NCBI GenBank assembly: GCA_963741355.1
Contig: CAVUIG010000029.1
Coordinates: 153,512-217,511, forward strand
Direction: 5' to 3'
Length of the DNA stretch: 64,000 nt
From: CAIWHR01 sp963741355
GTDB lineage: Bacteria > Pseudomonadota > Gammaproteobacteria > Burkholderiales > Casimicrobiaceae
The notes beneath the pieces are model-generated. The model worked only from the letters and a program-made list of their open reading frames with translations. It had not been told where the DNA came from and searched no databases. A program made the translations under genes and the position numbers. The first letter of the stretch is position 1; every line of letters begins with the position of its first letter. This document shows, in pieces, positions 54,594 through 63,287 of the stretch.

Positions 54594-55286
54594 CTAGAAG
54601 CGCAACTGCAGGCCGAAGCTGACCTGATCCGAATCCGGCAGGCCGTTGCCGACTTCGCCGGTCAGGCGGCCGTAGCGGCCGTATTCGAGCCTGAGGCCGA
54701 GACTCGAGTTGAGGTCGTAACGCACGCCGAGGCCGTAATTCATCCCGTCGTGATTCCGGCGTTGATCGATGATGGTCGGATTCGATGCGGTATAGGCCAA
54801 TGCGCCCTCGGACTGGGCATAGCCCATCCGGCCGTAGAGCGCGAACGTCTTGTAGACCGTCCAACTGGTGAACACGTCGACGTTGACGCTGCGCGACGCC
54901 ACGTCATTGCCGTTGAGCGCGTTGCTCGGGCCGAACTTCAGGCCGACGCCCTGTCCCAGCGGGGTCGCGCCCAGCGGACGCAGCGCGTACTTGTCGGCCG
55001 AGCTCATCGCGGCTTCGACCGAGATGTCGTTCGTCCACCGATAGCCGCCGAAGACCAGCGCGCGCGAGGCGGTGTCGTCGGAGACGACGGGCGCCAGCCG
55101 GTTCCAGGCGAGTCCGGTCTTGCCGATGGCGAGCCCGCCGGTGTCGGACGAATTCTGGCGCAGCGAGATCCCGGCGTAGAAGCCGGAGTCGTCGGCCGGA
55201 TTCACCGGGTCGGCCGCCCGTGCGGGCGCCACCACCGTAAGCCCGGCAGCGAGTGCCAGCGTTGTAATGTATTGATATTTCGTCAT
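54594..55286 (-). CDS. Outer-membrane beta-barrel protein (OmpA/OmpW-like fold)
   Basis: 230 residues. Signal peptide about 1-24 (ITTLALAAGLTVVAPARA, likely cleavage at ARA), then alternating strands with aromatic girdles (FYAGISLRQNSSDTGG, GGYRWTNDISVEAAMSSADK, LYGRMGYAQSEGALAYTA, GLGVRYDLNSSLGLRLEYGR) and a terminal Phe (SFGLQLRF), the Bam recognition signature. Small eight-stranded barrel; function unknown. No partner genes nearby. Confidence 0.82.
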   Translation of the reverse strand: MTKYQYITTLALAAGLTVVAPARAADPVNPADDSGFYAGISLRQNSSDTGGLAIGKTGLAWNRLAPVVSDDTASRALVFGGYRWTNDISVEAAMSSADKYALRPLGATPLGQGVGLKFGPSNALNGNDVASRSVNVDVFTSWTVYKTFALYGRMGYAQSEGALAYTASNPTIIDQRRNHDGMNYGLGVRYDLNSSLGLRLEYGRYGRLTGEVGNGLPDSDQVSFGLQLRF

Positions 55287-55460
55287 CTATCAGTGCTGGG
55301 GATGGATTTCAGCGGCGACTGCAGCCATTCCGATTCGCGTCGAACCCTGCCTATTCCGGACATCCCAACATGGACAACCGATCCCGCCCCGAGTTGCATG
55401 ACGCCTTTTCGAGGCAGGGACTCCCACGGCTTTCACGTTACTCGCCTGCCATGTCCGAAG

Positions 55461-55985
55461 TCAATCGCCTTCCGACAGGGTGGCCGCATGGTCGACGACG
55501 AACGTTGCGGCGGCGTCATAGTCGTCGAGCCTCAGCACCGGAAGCCGCTCCCGCGAGTCAGCCGGAAGCTCGTCGGGGCTGTCGGTGGCAATGCCGAGGA
55601 TGCTGGCGTCGCCCGGATGGAGCAGCGGTTTCCCCAGCGCCGACCGCCAGACCTCGAGCTTCGGAATGGGCTCGGTCTTGAAGCCTTCGATGAGCGCGAA
55701 GTCGCACGGGGAAAGCCGGGCGAGCGCCTCCCGGACGCCCAGCTCCGGAGCCTCCCGCAGCTCGTGCATCAGCGCCCAGCGGACGGTGGACGTCACGAGC
55801 ACCTCCTGGCACCCCGCATGGCGGTGCCGGAACGAATCCTTGCCGGGCTGATCGACTTCGAAGCGATGGTGCGCGTGCTTGACGAGCGACACCGTGAGCC
55901 CGCGCGCGACGATGCGCGGAATGATCTGCTCGATGAGCGTCGTCTTGCCGCTGCCGGACCATCCCGCGAACCCGAAAATGCGCAT
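55461..55985 (-). CDS. mobB: Molybdopterin-guanine dinucleotide biosynthesis protein B
   Basis: GTP-binding adaptor in molybdenum cofactor maturation, 174 residues. MRIFGFAGWSGSGKTTLIEQ is the P-loop start; SLVKHAHHRFEVDQPGKDSF and DFALIEGFKTEPIPKLEVWR follow. In the same part of the genome as moaD-moaE. ATG 55985 is set by the P-loop at the N-terminus. Confidence 0.92.
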   Translation of the reverse strand: MRIFGFAGWSGSGKTTLIEQIIPRIVARGLTVSLVKHAHHRFEVDQPGKDSFRHRHAGCQEVLVTSTVRWALMHELREAPELGVREALARLSPCDFALIEGFKTEPIPKLEVWRSALGKPLLHPGDASILGIATDSPDELPADSRERLPVLRLDDYDAAATFVVDHAATLSEGD

Positions 55986-56129
55986 CGGCGCCTGCCTCCC
56001 TGCCCCGATTCTACCGGGGCCCGCGCGCCGGTCCGCGATGCCGGCCGGCATCGCAGTCGACGGCGACCGTCGACAATGCGGGCGCGGGGGCATAAGCTTC
56101 GCGCGCAGCGCGACCGCGCCCACTCGACG

Positions 56130-56759
56130 ATGCGAACGACCCGGCGATCGATGCTTCCCGTGCCCACCGCGAACGGCGTTCCCCCGGCCGATCTCGCCGG
56201 CGTCATCGAGCGCGTCATCAGCGAAGTGCCCGTCCCGCACACGCATCGCGCCTCCGACGCCACGCGGCAGGCGGAACGCGTCGCGCGCGACGCGGCGCAG
56301 AGGGCCGCGATGATTTCAGGCTCGCTCGCGCTGCCGCCCGGGCCGCTCGGCATGCTGACCGTGCTGCCGGACCTCTACCTCATCTGGAAAGTGCAGCGGC
56401 AGATGGTCGCCGACATCTTCGCGCTGCACGGGCGTGCCGCCGAGCTCACGCCGACGCACATGTTGTATTGCCTGTTCCGCCACATGGCGAGCCATGTGGC
56501 GCGCGACATCGTCGTCCGCGCCGGGCAGCGCGCGGTCGTCCAGCAGCTTTCGGCGGGCGCCGTCGCGAGCCTGCTGAAGACGGTCGGCGTGTCGGTGACG
56601 CAGCGCATCGCGGGAACGGCGGCGAGCCGCTGGGTGCCGGTCGTCGGCGCGGCGGCGGTGGGCGCGTACGCGTACTGGGACACGCTGCAGGTCGCGAAGT
56701 CCGCGCGGCGGCTGCTCGAGAAGGCGGCGCCGGCGAGCCATCCGGGAACGCGCGACTGA
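56130..56759 (+). CDS. EcsC-like hypothetical protein
   Basis: About 209 residues with amphipathic and hydrophobic helices (ISGSLALPPGPLGMLTVLPD, LYLIWKVQRQMVADIFALHG, GTAASRWVPVVGAAAVGAYA, YWDTLQVAKSARRLLEKA). The pattern resembles the EcsC family, found widely but without a clear biochemical role. ATG 56130; a second in-frame ATG at 56151 is possible. Ends 2 bases before the SRAP gene, so the two may be co-transcribed. Confidence 0.55.
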   Translation: MRTTRRSMLPVPTANGVPPADLAGVIERVISEVPVPHTHRASDATRQAERVARDAAQRAAMISGSLALPPGPLGMLTVLPDLYLIWKVQRQMVADIFALHGRAAELTPTHMLYCLFRHMASHVARDIVVRAGQRAVVQQLSAGAVASLLKTVGVSVTQRIAGTAASRWVPVVGAAAVGAYAYWDTLQVAKSARRLLEKAAPASHPGTRD

Positions 56760-56761
56760 CC

Positions 56762-57499
56762 ATGTGCGGGCGCTATGAATTGCACAGCCACCCGGCGGCG
56801 ATCGCGCTCGCGTTCGGTCTCGCCGAGGCGCCGGACGTGCATCCGCACTACAACATCGCGCCGATGACCGACGTTCCGATCGTCCGCATCGGCACGGATG
56901 GCGAGCGCGAGCTCGTCCGGATGCGCTGGGGACTCGTGCCGCGCTGGGCCAAGGACCCGTCGATCGGCGCGAAGATGATCAACGCCCGCGGCGAGACGAT
57001 CCAGGACAAGCCGTCGTTTCGCACCGCGTATCGGCGGCACCGCTGCCTCATTCCTGCGGACGGATTCTACGAATGGATGAGCGTCGGCGGCGCGGAGCGT
57101 GCCCGCAAGCAGCCGATGCACGTCGGCATGAAGGACGCCTCGCTGTTCGCGTTCGGCGGGCTCTTCGAGCGCTGGCGCAGCGATGCCGACGAAGTGCTCG
57201 ACACGTGCACGATCGTCACCACCGAGGCGAACAGCCTGCTCGCCGCGGTGCATGACCGGATGCCGATGATCGTCGCGCCGGAGAATTACGCGCGCTGGCT
57301 CGACCCCGGCAACGCCGAGGTCGCCGACCTCATCGTGCCGTTTCCGTCGGATGCCCTGGCGTACTACCCCGTGTCGACGCGCGTCAACAACGTCCGCCAC
57401 GACGATGCGGCGCTGATCGAGTCGGCCGAGCCGATTGCGGACGACGCGGCCGACGGCGAGGCGCCGCCTCCCGCGCCCGAGCAGGAATCGCTGTTCTAG
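56762..57499 (+). CDS. yedK: SRAP (YedK/HMCES-type) abasic-site protein
   Basis: SOS-response-associated peptidase family; crosslinks covalently to abasic sites in single-stranded DNA through Cys2. 245 residues. Starts MCGRYELHSHPAA (Cys2 exposed after Met removal), with MINARGETIQDKPSF (Asn), RCLIPADGFYEW (Glu) and LLAAVHDRMPMIV (His), the full active-site set. After the fold there is an acidic, proline-rich tail ending EQESLF. That end resembles bacterial sliding-clamp binding motifs (Q-x-S/D-L-F). Confidence 0.92.
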   Translation: MCGRYELHSHPAAIALAFGLAEAPDVHPHYNIAPMTDVPIVRIGTDGERELVRMRWGLVPRWAKDPSIGAKMINARGETIQDKPSFRTAYRRHRCLIPADGFYEWMSVGGAERARKQPMHVGMKDASLFAFGGLFERWRSDADEVLDTCTIVTTEANSLLAAVHDRMPMIVAPENYARWLDPGNAEVADLIVPFPSDALAYYPVSTRVNNVRHDDAALIESAEPIADDAADGEAPPPAPEQESLF

Positions 57500-57643
57500 C
57501 CCCGCGAACCAAGGGGAGGGGCCTGCGCATGGCGACGCGACTGGGATGCGTCAGCGGATGGGCGACCTCTTACCCCCTCAGTCGCTGCCGTAAAGCAGAT
57601 CGCGAAACCTGTTCGGCAACAGGCCAGACGTAAATCTCCGAAG

Positions 57644-58926
57644 ATGAGCGACCTAGAGCAACCGCCGGCTTCCAACCAAATCGATCCTCGACATCTCCGG
57701 GTAATCGAGGTCGTTGAACGTCCGCCAGCCGAACATCCGGGCAATGACACGATTGGCGGCATCGAAAACTGGCTGGCCGGACCCGTGCTCAAGAACGAGT
57801 CAGGTGCACGCGCCTTTGATGAGTTCGCGTGGAAAATGTTGGCCGCGGGCTTTCCGCTGCTCAGATTCACGCTCCACAGTGGTACGTTGCACCCTCAATT
57901 TCTCGGCACGACCTTTGTCTGGTGGCGCGACACCGGCCAGACTGTGCAGACCATGGTTGCGCACGAAATCCGGGATACCGTCGCCTACAAGAACAACCCG
58001 ATCCGCCGAGTCATCGAGGGTCGTGAAACGATTCGGCGCAGACTCGACGTTCCGGACGACCAGCTCGATTTTTCGATTCTGCCCGATCTCAAGGCCAAGG
58101 GCGGCACCGATTACGTGTCTCTGCGGATTGCGAGCACGTATGGCCCCGGGTATGCGACCTCCTATACGACCGACAGGGTGGACGGATTTTCCGAGCAGGA
58201 GATCGAACAGCTGACGGACCTGTCGCATCGCTTGCAAGGCGTATGTGACACCTACAGCCAGCGGGCGCTGACCCGGAACCTCCTCAACGCGTATCTCGGC
58301 TCCAACGCGGGCCCGAAGGTCCTGGCCGGTCAGATTCGTCGCGGCACAGGCGAGGAGCTGACCGCGGTCCTCTGGTCGTCAGACCTTCGCGGATTCACGG
58401 AGCGTTCGGATCGCCTGCCGGGCAATCAAATGATCGCAATTCTCAACGCGCTATTCGACGCGCAAGCAAAGGCCATTCATAACCATGGCGGGGAGATACT
58501 GAAATTCATTGGTGATGGCCTACTTGCGATTTTCCCGATTGGTGATGGCAGAAACGTTGGTGGCGCTGCCGCGAACGCGTTGAAGGCGGCTAAGAGGCAC
58601 TCGAATCAGTCCGCCTGCTTGCTGATGATCCGAGCATGGCGGGCGAGCCTCCGTTGAAGATTGTCGTGGCATTGCATGCGGGTGCGGTCATCTACGGAAA
58701 TGTTGGATCCGCTGACCGGCTCGACTTCACTGTGATTGGCCCTGCAGTAAACCTGGTAAGTCGGATCGAGGCGACCGCGAAGGCGCTTGATCAACCGATT
58801 GTCGTCAGCGACGATTTTGCGCAAGCGTACGGCAAGCCATTGCGATCACTTGGTAGCCACCAAATCCGGGGACTTGCTACTCGGCATGAGCTCTTTGCGC
58901 CTCACGGTGGCGAAGCGCGCGAATAG
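57644..58926 (+). CDS. Class III adenylate/guanylate cyclase, one frameshift
   Basis: Soluble nucleotidyl cyclase of about 427 residues. The first 220 residues are a domain I do not recognise (LLRFTLHSGTLHPQFLGTTF, VWWRDTGQTVQTMVAHEIRD), found also in other proteobacterial cyclases. The catalytic domain follows: metal Asp in VLWSSDLRGFTERSDRLPG, second Asp in GEILKFIGDGLLAIFPIG, and the Asn/Arg transition-state pair in TVIGPAVNLVSRIEATAKAL. Frame change near 58592. Composition is less GC-rich than the core genome around it. An IS3 element begins 50 bases downstream. Confidence 0.82.
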
Positions 58927-58975
58927 CATCTGAGACTGTTTCCCGGCGGCTCATCACTAATGACCGCTTCTGGTC

Positions 58976-59915
58976 TTACCCACGAACGGTGGACACCTTA
59001 CCAGGCGAGTTCATCGCCTCAAACGGTAGCGGGGCCTCGTAGCTAATCGATGAGTGCCGTCGCTGCCGGTTGTAAAACACTTCCATGTAATCGAACAAGC
59101 TGACCCGCGCATTCGTCGCGTGTCTTGTAGTCGCAGTGCATGACCAATTCGGTCTTGAGCGTATGGAAGAAGCTTTCCATAGGCGCATTGTCCCAGCAAT
59201 CACCTTTGCGACTCATGCTCTGCCTGATGCCGTAGCGGTTGACGATTTCCCGGTAGCTTCCGGTGGCGTACGTTGACCCCTGATCGGAGTGCAGCGTTTT
59301 TACCCGGTGGGCCCCGATGAGCGATCGACATGTTCAACGCGTTCCATCGCCAGCTTCGATGTCCAGAGTTCGGCTCATCGCCCAGCCCACCAAGGCTCTC
59401 GAGTACGCGTCCAGAACCGCAGCCAGGTAGAGCCAACCTTCCCGCGTCGGTATGTAGGTGATGTCGCTCAGCCAGAGGTCGTTGGGATGTTCTGACGTGA
59501 AGTCCCGGTTGATGAGGTTCGGCGATGCCTTGGTCCTGCGCGAGTCGGTGGTCACGCGGAACCGCCGGATCGCCTTGGGCAGTATTTCCGCTCTGCGCAT
59601 CAGCTTGGCCACGGTATTCCGGCAGCAGGGCACCTTCTGGGCCAGCAGCTCGACATGTACCCTGGGCGCGCCGTACGACTCGCGGCTGGCTTGGTGGATC
59701 GTCCTGATACGAGCCGTGAGGTCAGTGACCCGGCGCTTCTGGCGGTCACTGGGACTGCGGTGCCGCGCAGTGTAGTACCCGCTGCGCGAGACCTGCAGCG
59801 CCTCGCACAGAGCCGGCACGCCATACTGCTGTCGATTCTTCTCGACGAAGGCGTACTTCACTTCGCTTTCCGAGCGAAGTAGATGGCCGCTTTTTTTGAA
59901 AATCTCGATCTCCAT
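58976..59915 (-). pseudogene. IS3-family transposase OrfB, several frameshifts
   Basis: DDE integrase-type transposase. HTH_21-like part YAFVEKNRQQYGVPALCEAL, QVSRSGYYTARHRSPSDRQK; catalytic core DITYIPTREGWLYLAAVLDA with the first two Asp (LWLSDIT, VLDAYSRALVGWAM). The remainder, including DNAPMESFFHTLKTELV with the Glu, lies in other frames after breaks near 59340 and 59110, and the final part reads EVFYNRQRRHSSISYEAPLP. The stop TAA falls at the edge of the terminal repeat. As read it cannot make active transposase. Confidence 0.8.
58978..58998. repeat. IS3 terminal inverted repeat, left
   Basis: ACCCACGAACGGTGGACACC then T. Pairs with the right-hand copy; shared core is ACCCACG and TGGACACCT. 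Confidence 0.85.
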
Positions 59916-60157
59916 CTTGAGCTTCGCGTTCTCGCGACGCAGCTGTTCAAGATCCTCCGCCGCAGATCGATCAGGCTTGGCGATGCACGGTCACCGCCTC
60001 CTTTTTTCTCGAACTCAAGCCGCCACGTCCGCAGCTGGCCGACGCGTACGCCTAGCTCCCGCGCCAGCTGGGCCTTGGGCTTCTCGCTCAACGCCACCTG
60101 ACGAACCGCTTCAAGCTTGAATTCCCGAGTCAATTTCCGGCGCGGTGTGTATTCCAT
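59858..60157 (-). CDS. IS3-family transposase OrfA, frame disturbed
   Basis: Helix-turn-helix protein of about 99 residues: MEYTPRRKLTREFKLEAVRQ, LARELGVRVGQLRTWRLEFE. A leucine-zipper coil follows but in a neighbouring frame (AAEDLEQLRRENAKLKMEIE), so an indel lies near 60000; the original end KKAAIYFARKAK is back in the first frame. The IS3 slippage site that joins OrfA to OrfB is here A7-G rather than the usual A6-G, which would fuse the coil directly to OrfB. Confidence 0.75.
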   Translation of the reverse strand: MEYTPRRKLTREFKLEAVRQVALSEKPKAQLARELGVRVGQLRTWRLEFEKKGGGDRASPSLIDLRRRILNSCVARTRSSRWRSRFSKKAAIYFARKAK

Positions 60158-60191
60158 CGAATACCTCCTCAAGTCAGTATTGCTCTCATTG

Positions 60192-60212
60192 AGGTGTCCA
60201 TCAAACGTGGGT
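60192..60212. repeat. IS3 terminal inverted repeat, right
   Basis: On the minus strand ACCCACGTTTGATGGACACC then T, matching the left copy at 17 of 21 positions. Confidence 0.85.
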
Positions 60213-60288
60213 ACCCTCATTCCGACCCAAAGCAGCCACACGCGCCGCGGCAAAGCGGACCGTCGCCCCAGTGTCAACTAATGAATAG

Positions 60289-62688
60289 TCAGGAACCCTC
60301 GTCCAGCCACGCACGGGCTTGGGCGATCGCCTCGTCATATGAAAGCGAGCGGCCATCGGACTCAGCGGCGGCAAACGCGATGGCTCCCAACGCCTCCCGC
60401 GCCCGCTCGATAAACACGTCCTCCCCTGGCTCGGGGTGATGACCGATGCGCTCCCTCTGCGCCTCGGCTGCCCCATAGAGTCGCGCGGCGAGGTTCCACT
60501 CGCCGAAAAATACCGCGAGCTCCGACGCACCGCTCAGATGCGCAATGCCAGCTCGCTTCGAACCGATGTCCTCGGCGATCGAGAACCCCTCGCGCAACAT
60601 CTCCCTTGCGCGGTCTCCCAACCCGAGGGCAATCGACGTCGCCCCGAGATCTGAAAGATTGATGGCAATACCGGCGCGATCTCCCCGCTCGCGGTTAAGC
60701 GTCAACGCTTCCTCGAACAGATGCTGCGCCTTTTCCTGTTCTCGCTTTTCGCCGTAAAAAGACGCACCAAGCGCATGGAGCGCGCGAGAAAGTTGTCGCT
60801 TGTCTCCAAGCTGTCGCGAAAGCGCAAGCGCGTCCTGGAAATGTGTGCGCGCCATGGCTCTGTTTCCCCCAGCGAGGACCACATACCCTAATAACCGGAG
60901 CGCTTCGGCCTCTCTTCCCTTGTTGCCTATCTCATGCGAGATGGACAGACTCGTCTCAACGTATTCTTTCGCCTCCGCGTAACGGCCCATAAAATAGCTG
61001 GCCTCGCCCGCAGCCCAGAGCGCCCGGCACCGAGCGAGGTTGCGCACCTCGGCCCCAGGCCGCGTCAGTGCATCCTCCGTCACCCGATGTCTCAGCGGGA
61101 CCAGGCCGCGATGCAGCAGGTACACCCCTAAGGAGAAAACCAGTCGCAATCCCAGCTCGGCGCCATCCTCGGCGTGATCGCACCAAGAATGAGCCGCCAG
61201 AAGGTTCTCGCGTTCCAGGTCAAGCCGCGCGAACCACGCGCCCTGCTTTTGCCCGACAAGCTCCGGTTCCGCTTCCTCGGCGAGCGCTACGAAGAACGCG
61301 AGGTGGCGGTTACGCGTCGCCTCGCCCTCACCGGACTCGTTAAGCCGATCCTGTGCATACTGGCGCACTGTTTCCAGCATTGTGTAGCGGGTTGTGCCGC
61401 CCTCGACGCGGTTGGTTGTGACGAGTGATTGCTCGACGAGACGCGTGAGCACGTCCAGAACCGCATACTCGTCTAGCTGTTCGCCGGCTACCCGCGTGGC
61501 GCTGGCTAGAGTCCAGCCGCCGACAAATACCGACAGCCGCTGCAACAGCTGCTGCTGGTCGGGCGCGAGATGGTCGTAGCTCCACTGGATCGTCGCGAGC
61601 AGCGTCTGTTGCCGCGCCATCGCGGTCTTGCTGCCGCCCGTCAGCAGCCGGAACCGGTCGTCGAGCCTGGCGCGGATTTCCTCCACCGTAAGCATTTTCA
61701 CGCGGGCTGCGGCCAGCTCGACAGCCAGCGGAATGCCGTCCAGTCTTCGGCAGATCTCGGCCACGGCATCACGGCTGTCGTCTCCCAGCGAGAATTTGGG
61801 AACCAACAGTCGTGCCCGCTCGACGAAGAGGCGCACCGCCTCGCAGGCATCCAGTGCTCTGGGGTCAAGTTTCGATCCAGGCGGTGGAAACGACAGCGAA
61901 CGAACAGTGACTGTGCGCTCACCGGCAACACTTAACCCTTCGCGGCTGGCCGCCAACACGCGCACGCCTGAGGCGGCGCCGATCACCCGCTGTACCAGAG
62001 CCGCACACGCCGCCACCAGATGCTCGCAGTTGTCGAGGACCAGCAACATATGTTTACTGGCAAGGCGGTCGCAAAGCGTGTCGACCATCTGCCGGTCATT
62101 CTCCTCTCGAATCCCGAGCAGCGTTGCAACCGTCAGCGCCACGCGCTCTGCATCCAGGAGCGACGCCAGATCGACGTACCAAACGCCATCCGGGAACGAC
62201 TGGAGAACCCGTTTTGCGAGTTCGACAGCGAGTCGAGTCTTGCCACAGCCGCCGATGCCGGTCAGTGTGAGCAGTCGCGTTTGCTCGAGCAGTGCGGCGT
62301 ACTCCTCGAGATCGTCGTCGTGACCAATGAAACTGGTCAGCTGAGACGGCAGGTTGTGCCGCGGCGTCTCCGGCAGCGATGACGACACACTGCCGGGCGT
62401 GAGCTCCAGCGTAAAGCAATAACCGCGGCCCGCAGTGGTCGCAATCGCTGCCGTCCCCAGAATCTTGCGCAGCGCGGAGACCTGCACTTGTAGGTTGTTC
62501 TCCTCCACGACCACGCCAGGCCAGACCAGGCCAAGCAATTGGTCCTTGGTCACCAGTTGACCGGCGCGCTCGACCAGCGCCAACAGCACGTCGATTGCCC
62601 GATGGCCGAGCTCCACGGGGTGGCCGTCGTTCAGCAACCGGCGCTGATTGGGCTGCAGCTCAAAGCGGCCAAAACGGTAAATGGTCAT
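60289..62688 (-). CDS. Winged-helix, P-loop ATPase and TPR transcriptional regulator (STAND-like)
   Basis: Large regulator of about 799 residues. OmpR-type winged helix at the N-terminus (YRFGRFELQPNQRRLLNDG, VVVEENNLQVQVSALRKILG, TTAGRGYCFTLEL), an NTPase module with Walker A LTGIGGCGKTRLAVELAKRV and Walker B HMLLVLDNCEHLV, winged-helix/ARM-type middle (RRLDGIPLAVELAAARVKML), then TPR-like repeats (ALWAAGEASYFMGRYAEAKE, RLLGYVVLAGGNRAMARTHF). Built like signal-gated ATP switches. ATG 62688 chosen because the DNA-binding domain begins there; an upstream start at 62718 adds ten residues. Divergent from a pair of small exported-protein genes. Confidence 0.85.
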   Translation of the reverse strand: MTIYRFGRFELQPNQRRLLNDGHPVELGHRAIDVLLALVERAGQLVTKDQLLGLVWPGVVVEENNLQVQVSALRKILGTAAIATTAGRGYCFTLELTPGSVSSSLPETPRHNLPSQLTSFIGHDDDLEEYAALLEQTRLLTLTGIGGCGKTRLAVELAKRVLQSFPDGVWYVDLASLLDAERVALTVATLLGIREENDRQMVDTLCDRLASKHMLLVLDNCEHLVAACAALVQRVIGAASGVRVLAASREGLSVAGERTVTVRSLSFPPPGSKLDPRALDACEAVRLFVERARLLVPKFSLGDDSRDAVAEICRRLDGIPLAVELAAARVKMLTVEEIRARLDDRFRLLTGGSKTAMARQQTLLATIQWSYDHLAPDQQQLLQRLSVFVGGWTLASATRVAGEQLDEYAVLDVLTRLVEQSLVTTNRVEGGTTRYTMLETVRQYAQDRLNESGEGEATRNRHLAFFVALAEEAEPELVGQKQGAWFARLDLERENLLAAHSWCDHAEDGAELGLRLVFSLGVYLLHRGLVPLRHRVTEDALTRPGAEVRNLARCRALWAAGEASYFMGRYAEAKEYVETSLSISHEIGNKGREAEALRLLGYVVLAGGNRAMARTHFQDALALSRQLGDKRQLSRALHALGASFYGEKREQEKAQHLFEEALTLNRERGDRAGIAINLSDLGATSIALGLGDRAREMLREGFSIAEDIGSKRAGIAHLSGASELAVFFGEWNLAARLYGAAEAQRERIGHHPEPGEDVFIERAREALGAIAFAAAESDGRSLSYDEAIAQARAWLDEGS

Positions 62689-62711
62689 CACGGCGGATGG
62701 GTCGAGCGCGG

Positions 62712-62739
62712 TTGACACTGCAATTGCCGCGAATTTACT
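62712..62739 (+). promoter_or_regulatory. Possible plus-strand promoter for the small exported-protein genes
   Basis: TTGACA at 62712-62717 with TTTACT at 62734-62739, spacing 16. Points to the gene at 62876. It lies at the start of the divergent regulator. Confidence 0.4.
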
Positions 62740-62753
62740 CCCGCTTCGTTGCC

Positions 62754-62787
62754 TTAAGCGCAGCTTTCAGAACATTTAAGCGCGGCT
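62754..62787. promoter_or_regulatory. Direct repeat pair in the divergent regulator/target gap
   Basis: TTAAGCGCAGCT (62754-62765) and TTAAGCGCGGCT (62776-62787), identical at 11 of 12 bases and exactly 22 bases apart, two helical turns. Tandem winged-helix regulators of the OmpR type bind such direct repeats. Candidate operator for the regulator at 60289-62688. Confidence 0.5.
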
Positions 62788-62875
62788 AAAGGACTGAAGC
62801 AGCTCGCCTGAAGGAAAGTAGGTCCCAGCAGCACCGGACTCTTCCCGACCGAAACAGGACCGTAAGGAGACTGCC

Positions 62876-63167
62876 ATGAACGCCAAGCCCACGCTAGCCC
62901 GCCCCCGCGTCGTCACGACTATCGCCGCCGCCGCGCTGTCGACCGTCATCGCGATCGGACTCCTTACCGCCGTCACCGGCCTGTTCCAGCGCGACGGCGC
63001 CCCGTGGCACCGCCGTCACCGGCCTATTCCAGCGCGACGGCGCCCCGTTTGAGCAAGTCGTCATCGCCGAACACGCCTGCGCCAATCATACGTTCATCTC
63101 TGAACGCGAGGCATGCGTGCGTTTATACCTTGCCGCATCGCGTGTCCAAAACGTTGCGAGTCGCTGA
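62876..63167 (+). pseudogene. Small exported or membrane-anchored protein gene, broken by a tandem duplication
   Basis: ATG 62876 after TAAGGAGA. N-terminal membrane segment TTIAAAALSTVIAIGLLTAV, then GLFQRDGAP. A 43-base tandem duplication here shifts the frame, and the reading ends at TGA 63052 after 58 residues. If one copy is removed, the protein continues EQVVIAEHACANHTFISERE, then ACVRLYLAASRVQNVASR to TGA 63167, giving about 82 residues with two Cys. No known family. Divergent from the large regulator, so a likely target of it. Confidence 0.5.
62966..63047 (+). repeat. Tandem duplication, 43-base period
   Basis: Copies 62966-63004 and 63009-63047, 39 bases each, differ at one position (G/A); a four-base linker makes the period 43. 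The period is not a multiple of three and destroys the reading frame of the small gene it lies in. Confidence 0.85.
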
Positions 63168-63287
63168 AGCTCTGCGCAGGGATCCATCGACGCGCGGTCG
63201 CCGCCGCACAAACTAGGCGACCAAAGGCCGCAGGTGTACGTTGCATCACAACTTGTAAAGGAGAATGACACGAACCTAGATCGATAC

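Larger units (their letters stand above)
58977..60213 (-). mobile_element. IS3-family insertion sequence, about 1.24 kb
   Basis: Two transposase frames bounded by 21-base imperfect inverted repeats (17 of 21 positions match) at 58978-58998 and 60192-60212, each extended outward by TA. The element is on the minus strand. No clear target duplication is seen in the flanks (TCT on the left, CCC on the right), so it may be old or one end rearranged. Confidence 0.85.
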
